From: Bacillus cereus G9842
GTDB taxonomy: Bacteria; Bacillota; Bacilli; Bacillales; Bacillaceae_G
Assembly: GCF_000021305.1 (NCBI RefSeq)
Contig: NC_011772.1
Location: forward strand, 3,262,001-3,326,000
Reading direction: 5' to 3'
DNA length: 64,000 nt
The stretch's first letter is position 1; every line of letters begins with the position of its first letter. A model generated the notes under the pieces. It was not told where the DNA came from. It saw nothing but the letters and a program-made list of their open reading frames with translations, and made no database searches. This document shows positions 1 through 12,071 of this stretch, one piece after another. A program made the position numbers and the translations under genes.

Positions 1-102
1 GATAATATTTCCGAACATACCACCTGGGAAATTTTTACCCGTTATAGAACTAGCAATTGCACCTATAATAGCACCAACTATTAATGTGATAATCCATCCC
101 AT
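1..102 (-). CDS. GlsB/YeaQ/YmgE-type stress membrane protein, partial
   Basis: Only the first 34 codons are present; the gene runs off the left edge. The visible part begins MGWIITLIVGAIIGAIA and continues with a Gly-rich turn (SSITGKNFPGGMFGNI). This is the first membrane helix and the G-rich loop of the small (about 85 residue) transglycosylase-associated/GlsB family. A GGAGGAC ribosome binding site lies 8-10 bases upstream of the ATG. Family members are small integral membrane proteins linked to general stress; their molecular function is unclear. Confidence 0.8.
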   Translation of the reverse strand, partial: MGWIITLIVGAIIGAIASSITGKNFPGGMFGNII

Positions 103-311
103 TTTTAGTCCTCCATTTCTATTATAGTTTGTATGATTCAATACAAACATATGTATTTATCATTGCTAATCATATTTCACTATAGAAATATATTTACTGC
201 TATTTTACATATGGAGATACATATATTATATGCAAAAAAGAAAAATATTGTCAAACTCACCCATAAAGCAATTATATTAATATACCATATTCAAAGGAGG
301 CTTCATTATCT

Positions 312-767
312 ATGATTCTTAAGTTAAATTCCACTTCTTTTGAAGTAGCAACATCCATTTTACAAGTTCAAATTCCAGCCTATAAAGTTGAAGGGGACTA
401 CTTAAATAGTACTGCCATACCCCGTTTATATGATACTGTAAACGATATTCAAAGTTGCGTTGAAACATTCTATGGATATTTTTCTGAAAATAAACTTGTC
501 GGCTTTATTTCTTTTGTACAAGAAGAAAAACTAATTGATATCCACAGGTTAGTTGTATCGCCTGATTTTTTTCAAAAAGGAATTGCGACGAAACTCCTAA
601 TTTATATATTTAACATGTTCCCTTCTTCTATGACATACATTGTACAAACAGGTAAAGCAAATACCCCTGCTATCGCATTATATAAAAAACACGGCTTCCT
701 TGAAGTAACATACACCGAACTACCTGATGGAATAGTACTTACACAACTGAAAAAACAGAAAAAATAA
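312..767 (+). CDS. GNAT family N-acetyltransferase
   Basis: A 151-residue protein with the GNAT fold signature. The central VSPDFFQKGIATKLL segment (about residues 82-96) is the acetyl-CoA binding motif A (R/Q-x-x-G-x-A type), and the C-terminal ALYKKHGFLEV is the usual last strand-helix of the family. It should acetylate an amine of unknown identity in the cytosol. The ATG is preceded by AAAGGAGG. It stands alone, ahead of the c-di-AMP riboswitch, and its stop is about 45 bases upstream of the riboswitch region. The substrate cannot be read from sequence. Confidence 0.85.
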   Translation: MILKLNSTSFEVATSILQVQIPAYKVEGDYLNSTAIPRLYDTVNDIQSCVETFYGYFSENKLVGFISFVQEEKLIDIHRLVVSPDFFQKGIATKLLIYIFNMFPSSMTYIVQTGKANTPAIALYKKHGFLEVTYTELPDGIVLTQLKKQKK

Positions 768-814
768 AATAATTTGACTAATCGTTTTATTTATGTTACC
801 TTTTACCTTATAAT

Positions 815-965
815 ACCTTTTGCTGAGTCCAAATTTTGGAGCGGGGGAACCAATTTTGTAGCTATGCTACTTGGGGCGAATCTTTTTTTAAGTAGGGAAA
901 CTCTCACTTCCCGAGTCCGACAGCTAACCTCGTAAGCGTAATGGGAGAGGAAGGTGCTTTTTGCC
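815..965 (+). promoter_or_regulatory. cyclic-di-AMP riboswitch (ydaO/yuaA class)
   Basis: The conserved blocks of the ydaO aptamer occur in order: GAGCGGGGGAACCAA (about 839-853), TTGGGGCGAATC (about 871-882), AGTAGGG with AACTCTCA, CCCGAGTCCGACAGC and TAACCTCGTAAGCG (to about 938). These match the B. subtilis ydaO leader closely. A TATAAT-like -10 at 809-814 lies just upstream. The class binds c-di-AMP and usually turns expression off. No classical terminator follows the aptamer; only a weak GGAAGG/CCTCC pairing is visible. The next gene is a 47-residue ORF. Confidence 0.9.
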
Positions 966-1051
966 TATGTTACACATTTTGCCTCCTTAATTATAAATAT
1001 GGGATCGATATCAAATAGTCACCTATATTTATAGAAAAGGAGATATGTATT

Positions 1052-1195
1052 ATGTTACGTTTATCTGATCACGCAATAAAAATGATGGAGCAAAGACTTC
1101 GACTCGAACAACATCGCACATATCAAGCAAATAAAATTGTAGATAACTTACATCACAAATACTTCTTTCAACATATTTTTCAGCCAAAAAGATAA
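1052..1195 (+). CDS. 47-residue protein of unknown function downstream of c-di-AMP riboswitch
   Basis: ATG start behind an AAAGGAGAT ribosome binding site at good spacing. The product begins MLRLSDHAIKMMEQRLRLEQ, is rich in His, Gln and Arg, and has no membrane segment or cysteine. It looks like a short, soluble, probably helical peptide. I do not recognise a family. It is the only gene between the riboswitch and the convergent collagen gene, so it is the apparent target of c-di-AMP control. Its stop codon lies inside the ATAAA that borders a bcr1-type element, so the gene itself is not disrupted. Confidence 0.6.
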   Translation: MLRLSDHAIKMMEQRLRLEQHRTYQANKIVDNLHHKYFFQHIFQPKR

Positions 1196-1196
1196 A

Positions 1197-1336
1197 GCAA
1201 AACTAATAATCAGTGGGGGCATCCCCACTGATTATTAGTTAAACCAATCGGGCTTTTACGGTCCGTTGATCTATCACCTAACTTCTTTACTCTAGCTGAA
1301 TTTTGTAGTGGGTGTCTTACTGCCCGTTAATGCAGG
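1197..1336. repeat. bcr1-type repeat element, 140 bp
   Basis: Flanked by ATAAA at 1192-1196 and 1337-1341. It starts with a strong inverted repeat (CTAATAATCAGTGGGG with CCCCACTGATTATTAG) and carries the AACCAATCGGGCTTTTACGG, CTAACTTCTTT, CTGAATTTTG and TTACTGCCCGTTAATGC blocks. The same blocks recur at 16043 and in part at four other sites in this window. Structure and 5-bp TTTAT border agree with the B. cereus group bcr1 family. Confidence 0.85.
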
Positions 1337-1360
1337 ATAAAAAATTGTTCATTTAACATC

Positions 1361-1402
1361 AAAAACACAAGGTGTGTCTAAAAAGACATTCCTTGTGTTT
1401 TT
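1361..1402 (-). terminator. Terminator of the collagen-like gene pair
   Basis: Inverted repeat AAAAACACAAGG / CCTTGTGTTTTT, 12-bp stem with an 18-base loop, placed 8 bases beyond the minus-strand stop at 1410, with a T run at the end of the second arm on the minus strand. Confidence 0.8.
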
Positions 1403-1409
1403 ATATTTC

Positions 1410-3917
<2,508 letters not shown>

Positions 3918-3943
3918 AAGCATCTCCTCCCGTTTGTAACGCA

Positions 3944-6460
3944 TCAAACTATTTGTAATATGTTTAAGCTAGCTGTTATTATTCCCGCTAATGTCGTTAC
4001 ATGCCCAATAGCTAATGGACCATTTTGTAATGACAAAGTGGAATTTGGAGAAGTAACTTCAATTACCATCGTATTTGAAATCGCTGGTTCTAATATAAAA
4101 TTACCTTTTGTAACATAAAGAATAAAACTCCCTGCGACTTGCGTTCCGTTTAAAACAAGCCTTACCGAAATCGTTTCATTCCCCAAAATTGCATCCCCTT
4201 GAAAATAATAACTTATTAAATATATCCCTGGCGTACTTAACGTTATAGTTGTCGCATTTGTTAAACTAACTCCTGCTCCAAAAATTGTAGAACCAGAATT
4301 AATTGGTATTAGCGCATTCGCTGCAATTGTACTCGTTGCAGTGGAAAAGAAATAACCGCCCCCACTAGGTAAACCAGTCGCTCCAGTCGCTCCTGCTATC
4401 CCCGAGAAACCTATTGATCCTACATTACCAGTTGCGCCTGTTGGTCCAACCGCTCCGTTTTGCCCCTGACTACCTTGCGCTCCAACTGGGCCTATACTAC
4501 CACTAGCACCTGTCACCCCACTTGCTCCAATTGGGCCTTGCAAACCTTGAATTCCTTGTATACCTTGTATTCCTTGCGGACCCGTTGCACCTATATCGCC
4601 TGTCATTCCTGTTATTCCTTGTATTCCCGTAATCCCTTGAACACCTTGCACACCTTGTGGTCCAGTTGACCCGGTTGCTCCAGTAGCTCCAGTTTCACCC
4701 GTTGCACCAGTAATTCCAATATTCCCTTGTGGGCCTTGGGGTCCTTGACTACCTTGTGCCCCTTGGACTCCTTGAGGGCCAGTTATACCGACCTCCCCTG
4801 TATTTCCTTGGGGACCTCTAATTCCTTGTGCTCCTGTTGGACCGATTATTCCTTGCACTCCTTGTATTCCTTGCACTCCTTGAACTCCTGTTGGACCCGT
4901 TATTCCTTGTAATCCTTGAGGACCTTGCAAACCAATAGCTCCAGTCGGACCGATTATTCCTTGCACTCCTTGAAGACCTTGTGCACCTTGTGCACCTGTC
5001 AATCCCGTAGTCCCTTGTATCCCTTGAACTCCTTGAGGACCTTGTGCTCCAGCTGCTCCTGTTTCCCCTTGAATTCCTTGTACTCCTTGTATACCTTGCG
5101 CTCCAGCTGGACCAGTTGCTCCTCGGATTCCTTGTTCACCTTGAACTCCTTCCGCTCCTGTAACACCAGCTGGACCGGCTATCCCTTGTATTCCCACCAT
5201 TCCTTGTGCACCTGTTGGGCCTATTACACCTTGAATACCTTGAATACCTTTAGGGCCTTCTGCACCTGTCGGACCAGTTACTCCACGCGTACCTTGTATT
5301 CCTTGAGAACCTTCTGCACCCGTTGGACCCGTTATACCTGGGTTACCTTGAGGACCTTGTGCCCCTTGGACTCCAACTGCTCCAACTACACCTTGGGAAC
5401 CTTGGACTCCCCTTACACCTTGAGGACCTGTTGGACCTGTTATACCTTGCACTCCTTGCGCTCCAATTGGTCCTATCCCTCCGCTTACACCTGTTGAACC
5501 AGTCGCACCCGTTGGACCTGTTGGACCTCCTGGCGGGCCGGGTGGACCTGATGGACCAGTCACTCCACTAGATGGACCAATTGGACCGGTTGTTCCCGTC
5601 GGACCACCCGGTGGTCCTTCTGAGCCTTGTGTACCAGTAGGACCAGTTGCTCCTGTTATCCCTCGTACTCCTTTTGCTCCTTGAAAACCTGTGGATCCAC
5701 TTACTCCTTGTATTCCTTGAACTCCTTGTGGACCTTGAGGGCCTGTTACACCGGTTATTCCCTTTATTCCGCTTATACCTTGAGGACCTTGTATTCCAGT
5801 AGAACCAGTTGGTCCTACTACACCTTGTGCCCCTTGATCACCTTGGTGTCCTTGTTCTCCAGTAATTCCTTGTATTCCTTGAGCGCCGTCTTCTCCTTGT
5901 ATACCAGTAGCCCCTTGCTCTCCTTGTATCCCTTGAACACCTTGAGGACCTTGGGAACCAGTTACCCCTGGAACTCCAGTTACCCCTCTCTCTCCTTGTA
6001 TTCCTTGTGCCCCTGTTTGTCCTCGCTCACCTACTTCCCCTTGTATTCCTTGTATGCCCTGTATTCCTTGACTACCAGCAGGACCCGTAGCTCCCTGTGT
6101 TCCTTCTAATCCTTGTACCCCAATATCACCAATTGGACCTTGGTTTCCGATTAATCCTTGAGCACCTTGGAGGCCAGTTGGACCAGTTATACCTTGCTCT
6201 CCGGTATCACCAACAGCTCCTTGTATTCCCTGCGCTCCTGTTGTCCCTCGCGAACCTTGTATTCCCCTGATACCTTGAGGTCCTTGGGGTCCTTGGGGAC
6301 CAGTTGCTCCCGTCGGTCCAGTCATCCCTGTTGGACCAACAGGACCTTCATGCCCTCCAGTTGGACCTACAGGGCCACTATTACCTGTTGGACCAGTTGC
6401 ACCTATAAGCGGAAGAGGCAGTGCCACTCCGAATTTTTTGCAATTTTTATGATGACGCAC
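3944..6460 (-). CDS. Collagen-like repeat protein with BclA-type C-terminal domain (first of pair)
   Basis: An 838-residue paralogue of the downstream gene. N-terminal [20 protein letters not shown], then about 675 residues of Gly-X-Y with many GIQGIQG and GAQGVQG triplets, then a 140-residue C-terminal domain ([20 protein letters not shown] onward) clearly homologous to that of the neighbour. GTG start with GGGGG seven bases upstream. The stop is only 26 bases before the next start, so the two are probably co-transcribed. The repeats are less Thr-rich and more Glu/Arg-rich than in the second protein. Surface or exosporium location is inferred from family; there is no signal peptide or sortase motif. 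Confidence 0.85.
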   Translation of the reverse strand: MRHHKNCKKFGVALPLPLIGATGPTGNSGPVGPTGGHEGPVGPTGMTGPTGATGPQGPQGPQGIRGIQGSRGTTGAQGIQGAVGDTGEQGITGPTGLQGAQGLIGNQGPIGDIGVQGLEGTQGATGPAGSQGIQGIQGIQGEVGERGQTGAQGIQGERGVTGVPGVTGSQGPQGVQGIQGEQGATGIQGEDGAQGIQGITGEQGHQGDQGAQGVVGPTGSTGIQGPQGISGIKGITGVTGPQGPQGVQGIQGVSGSTGFQGAKGVRGITGATGPTGTQGSEGPPGGPTGTTGPIGPSSGVTGPSGPPGPPGGPTGPTGATGSTGVSGGIGPIGAQGVQGITGPTGPQGVRGVQGSQGVVGAVGVQGAQGPQGNPGITGPTGAEGSQGIQGTRGVTGPTGAEGPKGIQGIQGVIGPTGAQGMVGIQGIAGPAGVTGAEGVQGEQGIRGATGPAGAQGIQGVQGIQGETGAAGAQGPQGVQGIQGTTGLTGAQGAQGLQGVQGIIGPTGAIGLQGPQGLQGITGPTGVQGVQGIQGVQGIIGPTGAQGIRGPQGNTGEVGITGPQGVQGAQGSQGPQGPQGNIGITGATGETGATGATGSTGPQGVQGVQGITGIQGITGMTGDIGATGPQGIQGIQGIQGLQGPIGASGVTGASGSIGPVGAQGSQGQNGAVGPTGATGNVGSIGFSGIAGATGATGLPSGGGYFFSTATSTIAANALIPINSGSTIFGAGVSLTNATTITLSTPGIYLISYYFQGDAILGNETISVRLVLNGTQVAGSFILYVTKGNFILEPAISNTMVIEVTSPNSTLSLQNGPLAIGHVTTLAGIITASLNILQIV

Positions 6461-6550
6461 AACAATCCCCCTTCCCTAAAATCATTACACCTTTTATATG
6501 AAATGCATTTTTTTAAAAAAAGTACACCTCTGACCTTATTTTTTAAAAAT

Positions 6551-6596
6551 AAAGAAGCCTATCATTTCAACTATTTGAAACGATAGGCTTCTTTTT
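6551..6596. terminator. Terminator of the methyltransferase gene
   Basis: Inverted repeat AAAGAAGCCTATC / GATAGGCTTCTTTTT, stem of 12 or more, overlapping the stop codon at 6595. It ends minus-strand transcription before the collagen promoter region. Confidence 0.8.
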
Positions 6597-7377
6597 ATAA
6601 AACAATTTGTTTCCTCGCCTTAATAATAAAAGTAGTTGGTACCACCCTAGCTTTATATAAAGAATAATATTTCGTAGACGGCTCAGCTAGTTCTCCATCA
6701 AACGAGCTCGATGGTTCAGGCTCTTCTATTCTCTCAATTATAAAGCCTGCTCTATTTAACTCATTTATATATGTACTTATTTTTCTCTTATATAATATCG
6801 CTTGTACATTTTCTCCTTTAAATGTTTCAAACGTAATGGACGTTTCCTCATGATAAGAAGACTTTATAGCAACTTCTTCTGTACCATATTGTAAGTTTGA
6901 ATATACTGGGTGCTCCCAACTAAAAATAAAACTTTCTCCTGGCTTTAAATAGGAATATATAAACTCTACTGTTTTTCCTAAATTTGAAGTCCAACCTAAT
7001 GCATAAATGGAATATATAATATCAAAATACCCTTTCTGAATATCTTCTTCTTCCATTGCTCCGCATATTAACTTTGGATTCCAACGCTTTTACGTTTTAT
7101 TCGCTGTTTTAATTTGTTCACTTGAAAGATCAAGACCCCATACTTCCTCTGCCCTATGCTCTGCCATATATTGCAACGAATGTCCACTTCCACACCCAAT
7201 ATCAAGAACTTTTTTATTTCTAATTGAATCGAACAAATGAATCTCATCTTCAGACGCCGTATACGGACCATATTTCGGTAAACAATCCACTTGAAAGAAA
7301 TATGGTGTAACTGTATCCCAACACTTTTTGTTTAAAGCTAACATTTGTGTGCCTTCCATATCATTCCCCCCATCCAT
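6595..7377 (-). pseudogene. Class I SAM-dependent methyltransferase with an internal stop codon
   Basis: Two open segments lie in the same frame (7377-7093 and 7089-6595), separated only by a TAA at 7090-7092. Read through, they give a 260-residue methyltransferase. It has motif I VLDIGCGSGHSLQYMAEH, the acidic motif WGLDLSSEQI, then after the stop KRWNPKLICGAMEEEDI, FDIIYSIYALGW and a C-terminal half typical of the family. The stop follows ...IKTANKT and probably replaces a sense codon by one substitution. There is no frameshift. Either the gene is inactive, a truncated product is made, or the base is a sequencing error. Confidence 0.85.
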
Positions 7378-7397
7378 TTTTCTTTCTCTAATATTAC

Positions 7398-7940
7398 TTA
7401 CATATCATAACCAGATCGCCCTTTTCTCTTCGCCCGGTAGTTTTTCACTTTTGCAATCGTCCCGCATGCTCTTCCTCCTTCTTCTCCAGCATACATACCG
7501 CACCATCTTTTACTTCCATTTCGCGAATGATCATAAAATACCCAGCGACAATCTGGACATGCTTTTAACCTTCCCCACACATTTTCTTGAATTGACATTA
7601 ACACAATGCTTAGCACTTTTGTATACACATTCTCTTCATATACTGGTTCATATGTAATACCTTTCATATCTTCCTTTATATGTACATGAAATGGGTATTT
7701 CTCTAACCATTTTTGCAATGATTCTTCGCCTTCAATTGTCATCCGAATATCTTCTCGAAAATTTCTTAATTCCTCTATCGTATGAAATGGAAACTCTTCA
7801 TCAAAATATTCTTTCATAAAGAGCTTTATATCTTCTTTTGTTTGCAGCAAATCAATTGGCTCTCTCGTATCGTTTGGTATTCTCCATGTATTTAAAAATT
7901 CCCGAATATATTCTAGTTCATTTGGAGCGTTTTGATTCAA
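7398..7940 (-). CDS. CGNR zinc-finger (ABATE-type) protein
   Basis: A 180-residue protein. The N-terminal two thirds resemble the putative stress-related ABATE region. The C terminus has the CGNR zinc finger: CPDCRWVFYDHSRNGSKRWC followed by a second Cys in GGRACGTIAKVKNYR. Such proteins are presumed nucleic-acid binding regulators. TTG start at 7940 with AAGGTGG six bases upstream. It lies 20 bases before the methyltransferase start on the same strand, so they may be one operon. Confidence 0.85.
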   Translation of the reverse strand: MNQNAPNELEYIREFLNTWRIPNDTREPIDLLQTKEDIKLFMKEYFDEEFPFHTIEELRNFREDIRMTIEGEESLQKWLEKYPFHVHIKEDMKGITYEPVYEENVYTKVLSIVLMSIQENVWGRLKACPDCRWVFYDHSRNGSKRWCGMYAGEEGGRACGTIAKVKNYRAKRKGRSGYDM

Positions 7941-8052
7941 TTCGATCCACCTTCTTCTTAAAATTTACTTTTTTCTGACTTTATGTATAATTATAGTATA
8001 AAATAGTTAACCATCAAATAATTTTATTGGTTACATAATTAGGGGGATTTCT

Positions 8053-9249
8053 ATGAAAAGTTTCTCAACACCGATACGTTTCATGCTTATTTCTTCATTT
8101 TTTATGTCTTTTGGGTATTTTGCAGTATACGCATTTTTAGCTATTTATCTATTAACCTTTCTTCATTTTTCTGCTGTCCAAGTAGGAACAGTGTTGACGG
8201 TTATGACAATTACATCACGAGTTATCCCATTATTCTCAGGGTTAATTGCTGACAAAATAGGCTATATCATTATGATGATAGCTGGTTTATTTTTGAGAGG
8301 AATCGGATTTATCGCTTTAGGAATATGCTCTGATTTCTATACAATTTCTATTTCTTCTGCACTTATTGGCTTCGGAACTGCATTTTACGAACCTGCCGCT
8401 CGCGCTATATTTGGCTCACAGCCAGCTCATTTGAGAAAAAATTTATTTACATATTTAAACCTTAGCTTTAATTGCGGTGCAATAATCGGACCAATTGCAG
8501 GAGGGTTCTTACTCTTACTCGATCCACTCTACGCTTTCTCTCTAACAGGATCTCTTATGCTGTTATTTGCTTTTATCTTTTACTTACTTAAAAATCACTT
8601 CCAAGTCACTACTGAAAACACGTCTATTACATTAGGAATACAGGCCATCTTACAAAACAAGTCTTTCCTTCTGTTTTCCTTTATCATGATTTTCTTCTAT
8701 ATTATGTTTACTCAGCTTACTGTCGCACTTCCACTTCATATGAAAAACATTAGTAATAGCAATCAACTTGCTACACTCGTTATTACGATAAATGCGATAA
8801 CAGGCGTCATATTTATGGTATTATTCCGAAAATTATTCCACAAATACAACACACTTTCGATTATTAAATACGGTGTTTTATTAATGAGTATTTCCTTTTT
8901 ACTCATTCCTTTATTTCAACACCCATATTGGCTCTTTATTTGTGTAATTTTATTTACAATCGGTGAAACACTCGTATTACCTAACGCTGATATCGCTATT
9001 GCAAATTACAGTAATGAATCATATACAGCCACTTTCTTCGGATTTTATCAACTATCACTCGCATTTGGTTTTATCATCGGTAACTATACCGGGACATCGT
9101 TTACATCCAATTTAAGCGGAATGTATACACCATGGCTTATTTTCGGCGGAATAGGAGTTATTGGTTTTATTTCACTCCATATTTTAAATATTAAAAAAGG
9201 GAGCTCTAAAGAGGATATATACCTATGTAATGAGACGAAACCTCTTTAA
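8053..9249 (+). CDS. MFS transporter
   Basis: A 398-residue polytopic membrane protein with about twelve hydrophobic segments. The loop between helices 2 and 3 carries the MFS signature form SGLIADKIGY (about residues 60-69), and FGTAFYEPAARAIFG matches the drug/H+ antiporter family pattern. ATG behind TAGGGGG. It is transcribed divergently from the CGNR gene. The substrate is unknown; drug or metabolite efflux is the usual role. Confidence 0.85.
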   Translation: MKSFSTPIRFMLISSFFMSFGYFAVYAFLAIYLLTFLHFSAVQVGTVLTVMTITSRVIPLFSGLIADKIGYIIMMIAGLFLRGIGFIALGICSDFYTISISSALIGFGTAFYEPAARAIFGSQPAHLRKNLFTYLNLSFNCGAIIGPIAGGFLLLLDPLYAFSLTGSLMLLFAFIFYLLKNHFQVTTENTSITLGIQAILQNKSFLLFSFIMIFFYIMFTQLTVALPLHMKNISNSNQLATLVITINAITGVIFMVLFRKLFHKYNTLSIIKYGVLLMSISFLLIPLFQHPYWLFICVILFTIGETLVLPNADIAIANYSNESYTATFFGFYQLSLAFGFIIGNYTGTSFTSNLSGMYTPWLIFGGIGVIGFISLHILNIKKGSSKEDIYLCNETKPL

Positions 9250-9293
9250 CACATTACAATTGAAATGGTACCTTTAGACAAGCAACCTATAAT

Positions 9294-9336
9294 AAAAAAA
9301 TTCGACCATCATACTTGGCAGTCGAATCTTTTTATT
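9294..9336. terminator. Bidirectional terminator between convergent genes
   Basis: AAAAAAATTCGAC / GTCGAATCTTTTTAT hairpin between the MFS gene and the convergent TPR gene, whose stop it overlaps. Confidence 0.8.
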
Positions 9337-10246
9337 TTTCATATTCAAGATGATTATGTCTTTTACAACCAAATAAATAGCACCCCCCTAAATGATAAGT
9401 TTCAAATTCTAACCCTGGAACATATCCAGATTTGATACGTTCTATCATTGTTTTATAACAATTATTCTCTTCTGTATATTCCTCAATTAACTCTTTCTTA
9501 TCTTTTTCTGTCCAGTTTTCTTCTACTTCTTCATTCTGAACATCTTCTATTTCTGATGTTTTCGCTTCGATAGATTCCTGTATAACTTCATTTATACGGG
9601 AGAAATTATTAGCTTTATATAGAGCATATACAAACCTACCAATCCAGTTAGGACTTTTCCAAACTTCTTTGTATCCCTTTTCGAACCATTCAATTGCTTC
9701 GTTATAGCAATTCAACTCAACATATAAATCTGCTACATGAATTTCTCCTAAAAAATTATCAGATTTCCTGTTAAAAGCATCTAACTTCTCTTTCGCTTCT
9801 GTCGTTCGCCCTAAATCAATTAAGCATTTTACATAGCTATACATTATATAGTCCGAATCCCCTGCAACTCGCAAAAAAAATTCCGAAGCTTTTTCTAACT
9901 CTCCAAGGTTATAATGCGCTACAGCTACATTGTGAAATGCTTCATCCGATGGTTGCATCGAAATAGATTTTTGCAATACTTCTTTCGCTTCTTCCCATTT
10001 TTCTTGTTTCGTGTAAATTTCCCCTAAGATGTTATAAGGAAAGTATGAAGAAGGATTCAACTTAACAACTTCTCTTATTAATTCAAGAGCTTTATCATCA
10101 TTCTCTTCCTCATAAAAGTACATCCAAGCCAGATTATTGAGAGATTGTACGTCTCTAGATTCATGTACTGCTTGTTGAAACAGTTCCATTGCTTCCTCAT
10201 ATTTATTTTGTTCAAACATTTCAATTGCCTTCTCATTAATGTTCAA
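9332..10246 (-). CDS. Tetratricopeptide repeat protein
   Basis: A 304-residue protein made mostly of TPR helices. Units begin at residue 3 (EKAIEMFEQNKYEEAMELFQ) and continue with repeated A-x-x-x-Y/W-P patterns such as SYFPYNILGEIYTKQEKWEE and HNVAVAHYNLGELEKASEFF. The last 60 residues are acidic and end in a Cys/His-rich tail (GGCYLFGCKRHNHLEYEK) that could bind metal. TPR proteins are protein-interaction scaffolds; no partner can be inferred. The start is preceded by GGAGGTAG. Confidence 0.8.
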   Translation of the reverse strand: MNINEKAIEMFEQNKYEEAMELFQQAVHESRDVQSLNNLAWMYFYEEENDDKALELIREVVKLNPSSYFPYNILGEIYTKQEKWEEAKEVLQKSISMQPSDEAFHNVAVAHYNLGELEKASEFFLRVAGDSDYIMYSYVKCLIDLGRTTEAKEKLDAFNRKSDNFLGEIHVADLYVELNCYNEAIEWFEKGYKEVWKSPNWIGRFVYALYKANNFSRINEVIQESIEAKTSEIEDVQNEEVEENWTEKDKKELIEEYTEENNCYKTMIERIKSGYVPGLEFETYHLGGCYLFGCKRHNHLEYEK

Positions 10247-10543
10247 ATAACTACCTCCGAAGTAAATGAATTCATCTATTCCCTATCATTATTGTAAAAT
10301 GTAAAAATTATAATTTCTATAAAAAAATTTCTTTCTCTCGTCTACATTTCGATTGAAATAGAAGCTAAAACACACGAATTTACAACAATCAGTAAATTTT
10401 TTAATCTCCCTTAAATTGGATATACATCCTGTTTTAATTTACATATTATGGTACAATTAAAAGGGTACTAACTAAACATTTACGCTCCACACTAGTAATC
10501 TAGCAATACCAAAATCAAAATTCACATGGAATTGAGGGATGTT

Positions 10544-10945
10544 ATGAAACAGAAATTAGCTGTTCTTCTATTCACCGGAATCATATTATCCGGATGTTCA
10601 GCTATTGCAGGAAATTCTTTAGAAACTGGAAACGGCAGTATGGAATTATTAACACCAACCATTACAACAAAAGATAATGAATTAGAAATTAAGACCGAGG
10701 GCATTGATGAAAATAAAGTGACCTTTATTTATGTTGCTAATAAAAAAGTATTGGAACAAAAAATTAATAATGGTGAATCCTACAAGCTTAACATTAAAGA
10801 TATCGAACACGCTCATAGGACGGACTACAAGCCAAAAGTTCAACTTTTGCAAACAAAAGATGATGATAAAGATGGAGAAATGGTAACCTTTAAACAAGTT
10901 AGGTATACAGTTAAAAAAATTAATTTTATAGGCATTTCATTATAA
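10544..10945 (+). CDS. Small secreted lipoprotein
   Basis: A 133-residue protein. The start is ATG 10544 because GAGGG lies just upstream; an in-frame ATG at 10526 would overlap this site. The N terminus MKQKLAVLLFTGIILSGC is a lipoprotein signal peptide with lipobox LSGC, so the protein should be tethered to the outer face of the membrane. The remaining 115 residues are hydrophilic and beta-rich in appearance, with no family I recognise. It is followed closely by a DUF3923-like membrane gene. Confidence 0.75.
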   Translation: MKQKLAVLLFTGIILSGCSAIAGNSLETGNGSMELLTPTITTKDNELEIKTEGIDENKVTFIYVANKKVLEQKINNGESYKLNIKDIEHAHRTDYKPKVQLLQTKDDDKDGEMVTFKQVRYTVKKINFIGISL

Positions 10946-10999
10946 ATGTAACGAACGAAAATTTACTTTTAACAGTGGGTAAATATAAGGGGTGCTAGC

Positions 11000-11227
11000 A
11001 TGAAAAGAAGATGGATTTATTGGTGGATTGGTAACATATTTTGGATTATAGCTTTCGGGATATTGACAGCTATCATTTTGCTAAGAGAGGTTGATGGGAC
11101 CGGTGTTACTCAAACACCTGAGCTGAAATTAATAGCCTTTATCGTTTTATTAATTGCATTTATATTACCAATAATTATTCAAGTTGTATGGTTACTTGTT
11201 AATTTAAGAAAGAGTAGAAAAAAATAA
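11000..11227 (+). CDS. Two-helix membrane protein (DUF3923-like)
   Basis: 75 residues: a Trp-rich N terminus (MKRRWIYWWIGNIFWI), first membrane helix to about residue 27, a short outside loop with REVDGTGVTQTPELK, a second helix (LIAFIVLLIAFILPIIIQVV), and a basic tail (RKSRKK). The pattern matches small DUF3923 proteins of Bacillus. ATG follows AAGGGGTG. No known function. Confidence 0.75.
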   Translation: MKRRWIYWWIGNIFWIIAFGILTAIILLREVDGTGVTQTPELKLIAFIVLLIAFILPIIIQVVWLLVNLRKSRKK

Positions 11228-11232
11228 TACAT

Positions 11233-11275
11233 AAAAAAGAGAGGAATCTTTTTCAAACTTGATTCCTCTCTTTTT
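11233..11275. terminator. Terminator after the 75-residue membrane gene
   Basis: AAAAAAGAGAGGAATC / GATTCCTCTCTTTTT, 14-bp stem with T run on the plus strand and A/T symmetry that would also serve the minus strand. Confidence 0.85.
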
Positions 11276-11322
11276 ATTTTGGGATTATGCCATGCTTTTA
11301 AAGCTGCACTACCCCCTTTTCT

Positions 11323-11871
11323 TTACGATGCATGTTCATCTTTCTTCTTCATTAACGCTCTCTTCTTCATCGCCTTCGTTAAATATCCGCCTTTAAATGA
11401 ACGGATTTCATAAGAAGACATAAACGCTTTCGGTGCAATTTTATTAATGATTTCTAACAGTTCTTTCTCTCTAGAGCGCTTTGCAACGATATCTAAGCGA
11501 TAACGTATAGAATTAATTCCTTCGCCTTCAAATACCGTAACACCAAATCCAGAGTGACGTAGTTCATCTACTAATTCATTACAACGGTCTAGTAAACTAA
11601 CTTGATACGTAATATAACCAATTGCTAATTTATTCTCTATATAACCGCCTAATAAAAGTCCTGTACTAAAGCCAATGACATAGGCAACGATGTTCATCCA
11701 ATTTGATAAATCTTGAAACACAATACCTAAACTGACAATGTAAATAGCTCCTTCTAACAATCCAACACCAGCAGCGGATCTTGTTTGATTCTTTACAAGC
11801 AAAATCGTACGGATTGTTAAAATTGGAACATAAATAATTTGAAGCACAAAAATAAGTAACGCTTGTAACAT
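11323..11871 (-). CDS. UPF0316 / DUF2179 membrane protein (YebE-like)
   Basis: 182 residues with three hydrophobic segments in the first 85 residues, then a soluble DUF2179 domain ([20 protein letters not shown], then [20 protein letters not shown]). This is the arrangement of the UPF0316 family. DUF2179 domains are suspected ligand-binding modules. ATG preceded by GAGGTGG. Function unknown; expected in the cytoplasmic membrane. Confidence 0.85.
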   Translation of the reverse strand: MLQALLIFVLQIIYVPILTIRTILLVKNQTRSAAGVGLLEGAIYIVSLGIVFQDLSNWMNIVAYVIGFSTGLLLGGYIENKLAIGYITYQVSLLDRCNELVDELRHSGFGVTVFEGEGINSIRYRLDIVAKRSREKELLEIINKIAPKAFMSSYEIRSFKGGYLTKAMKKRALMKKKDEHAS

Positions 11872-12071
11872 TGGTATCCACCTCTTTCAAAAAGTCTTTT
11901 GTCATAATAACATACATAACCTTTAGAAATCGATGGGTTTTTAAATTTTTTTACATTATTTTTCATACTATTGAAAAACGAAAAAAAGAAGCGTATTATA
12001 TTTGTCGTAAAATTGATTCCTTTCATTAGCTCACTTAAACACAAAAAAGGAACCCCATTAGGCCCCTTTCA

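Noticed and set aside
4460..6586. Series of Ser/Thr/Leu-rich plus-strand ORFs
   Set aside because: Antisense frames of the second collagen gene; no ribosome binding sites.
7068..7271. 67-residue minus-strand ORF overlapping the methyltransferase
   Set aside because: Different frame from the conserved motifs on both sides; shadow of the broken gene.
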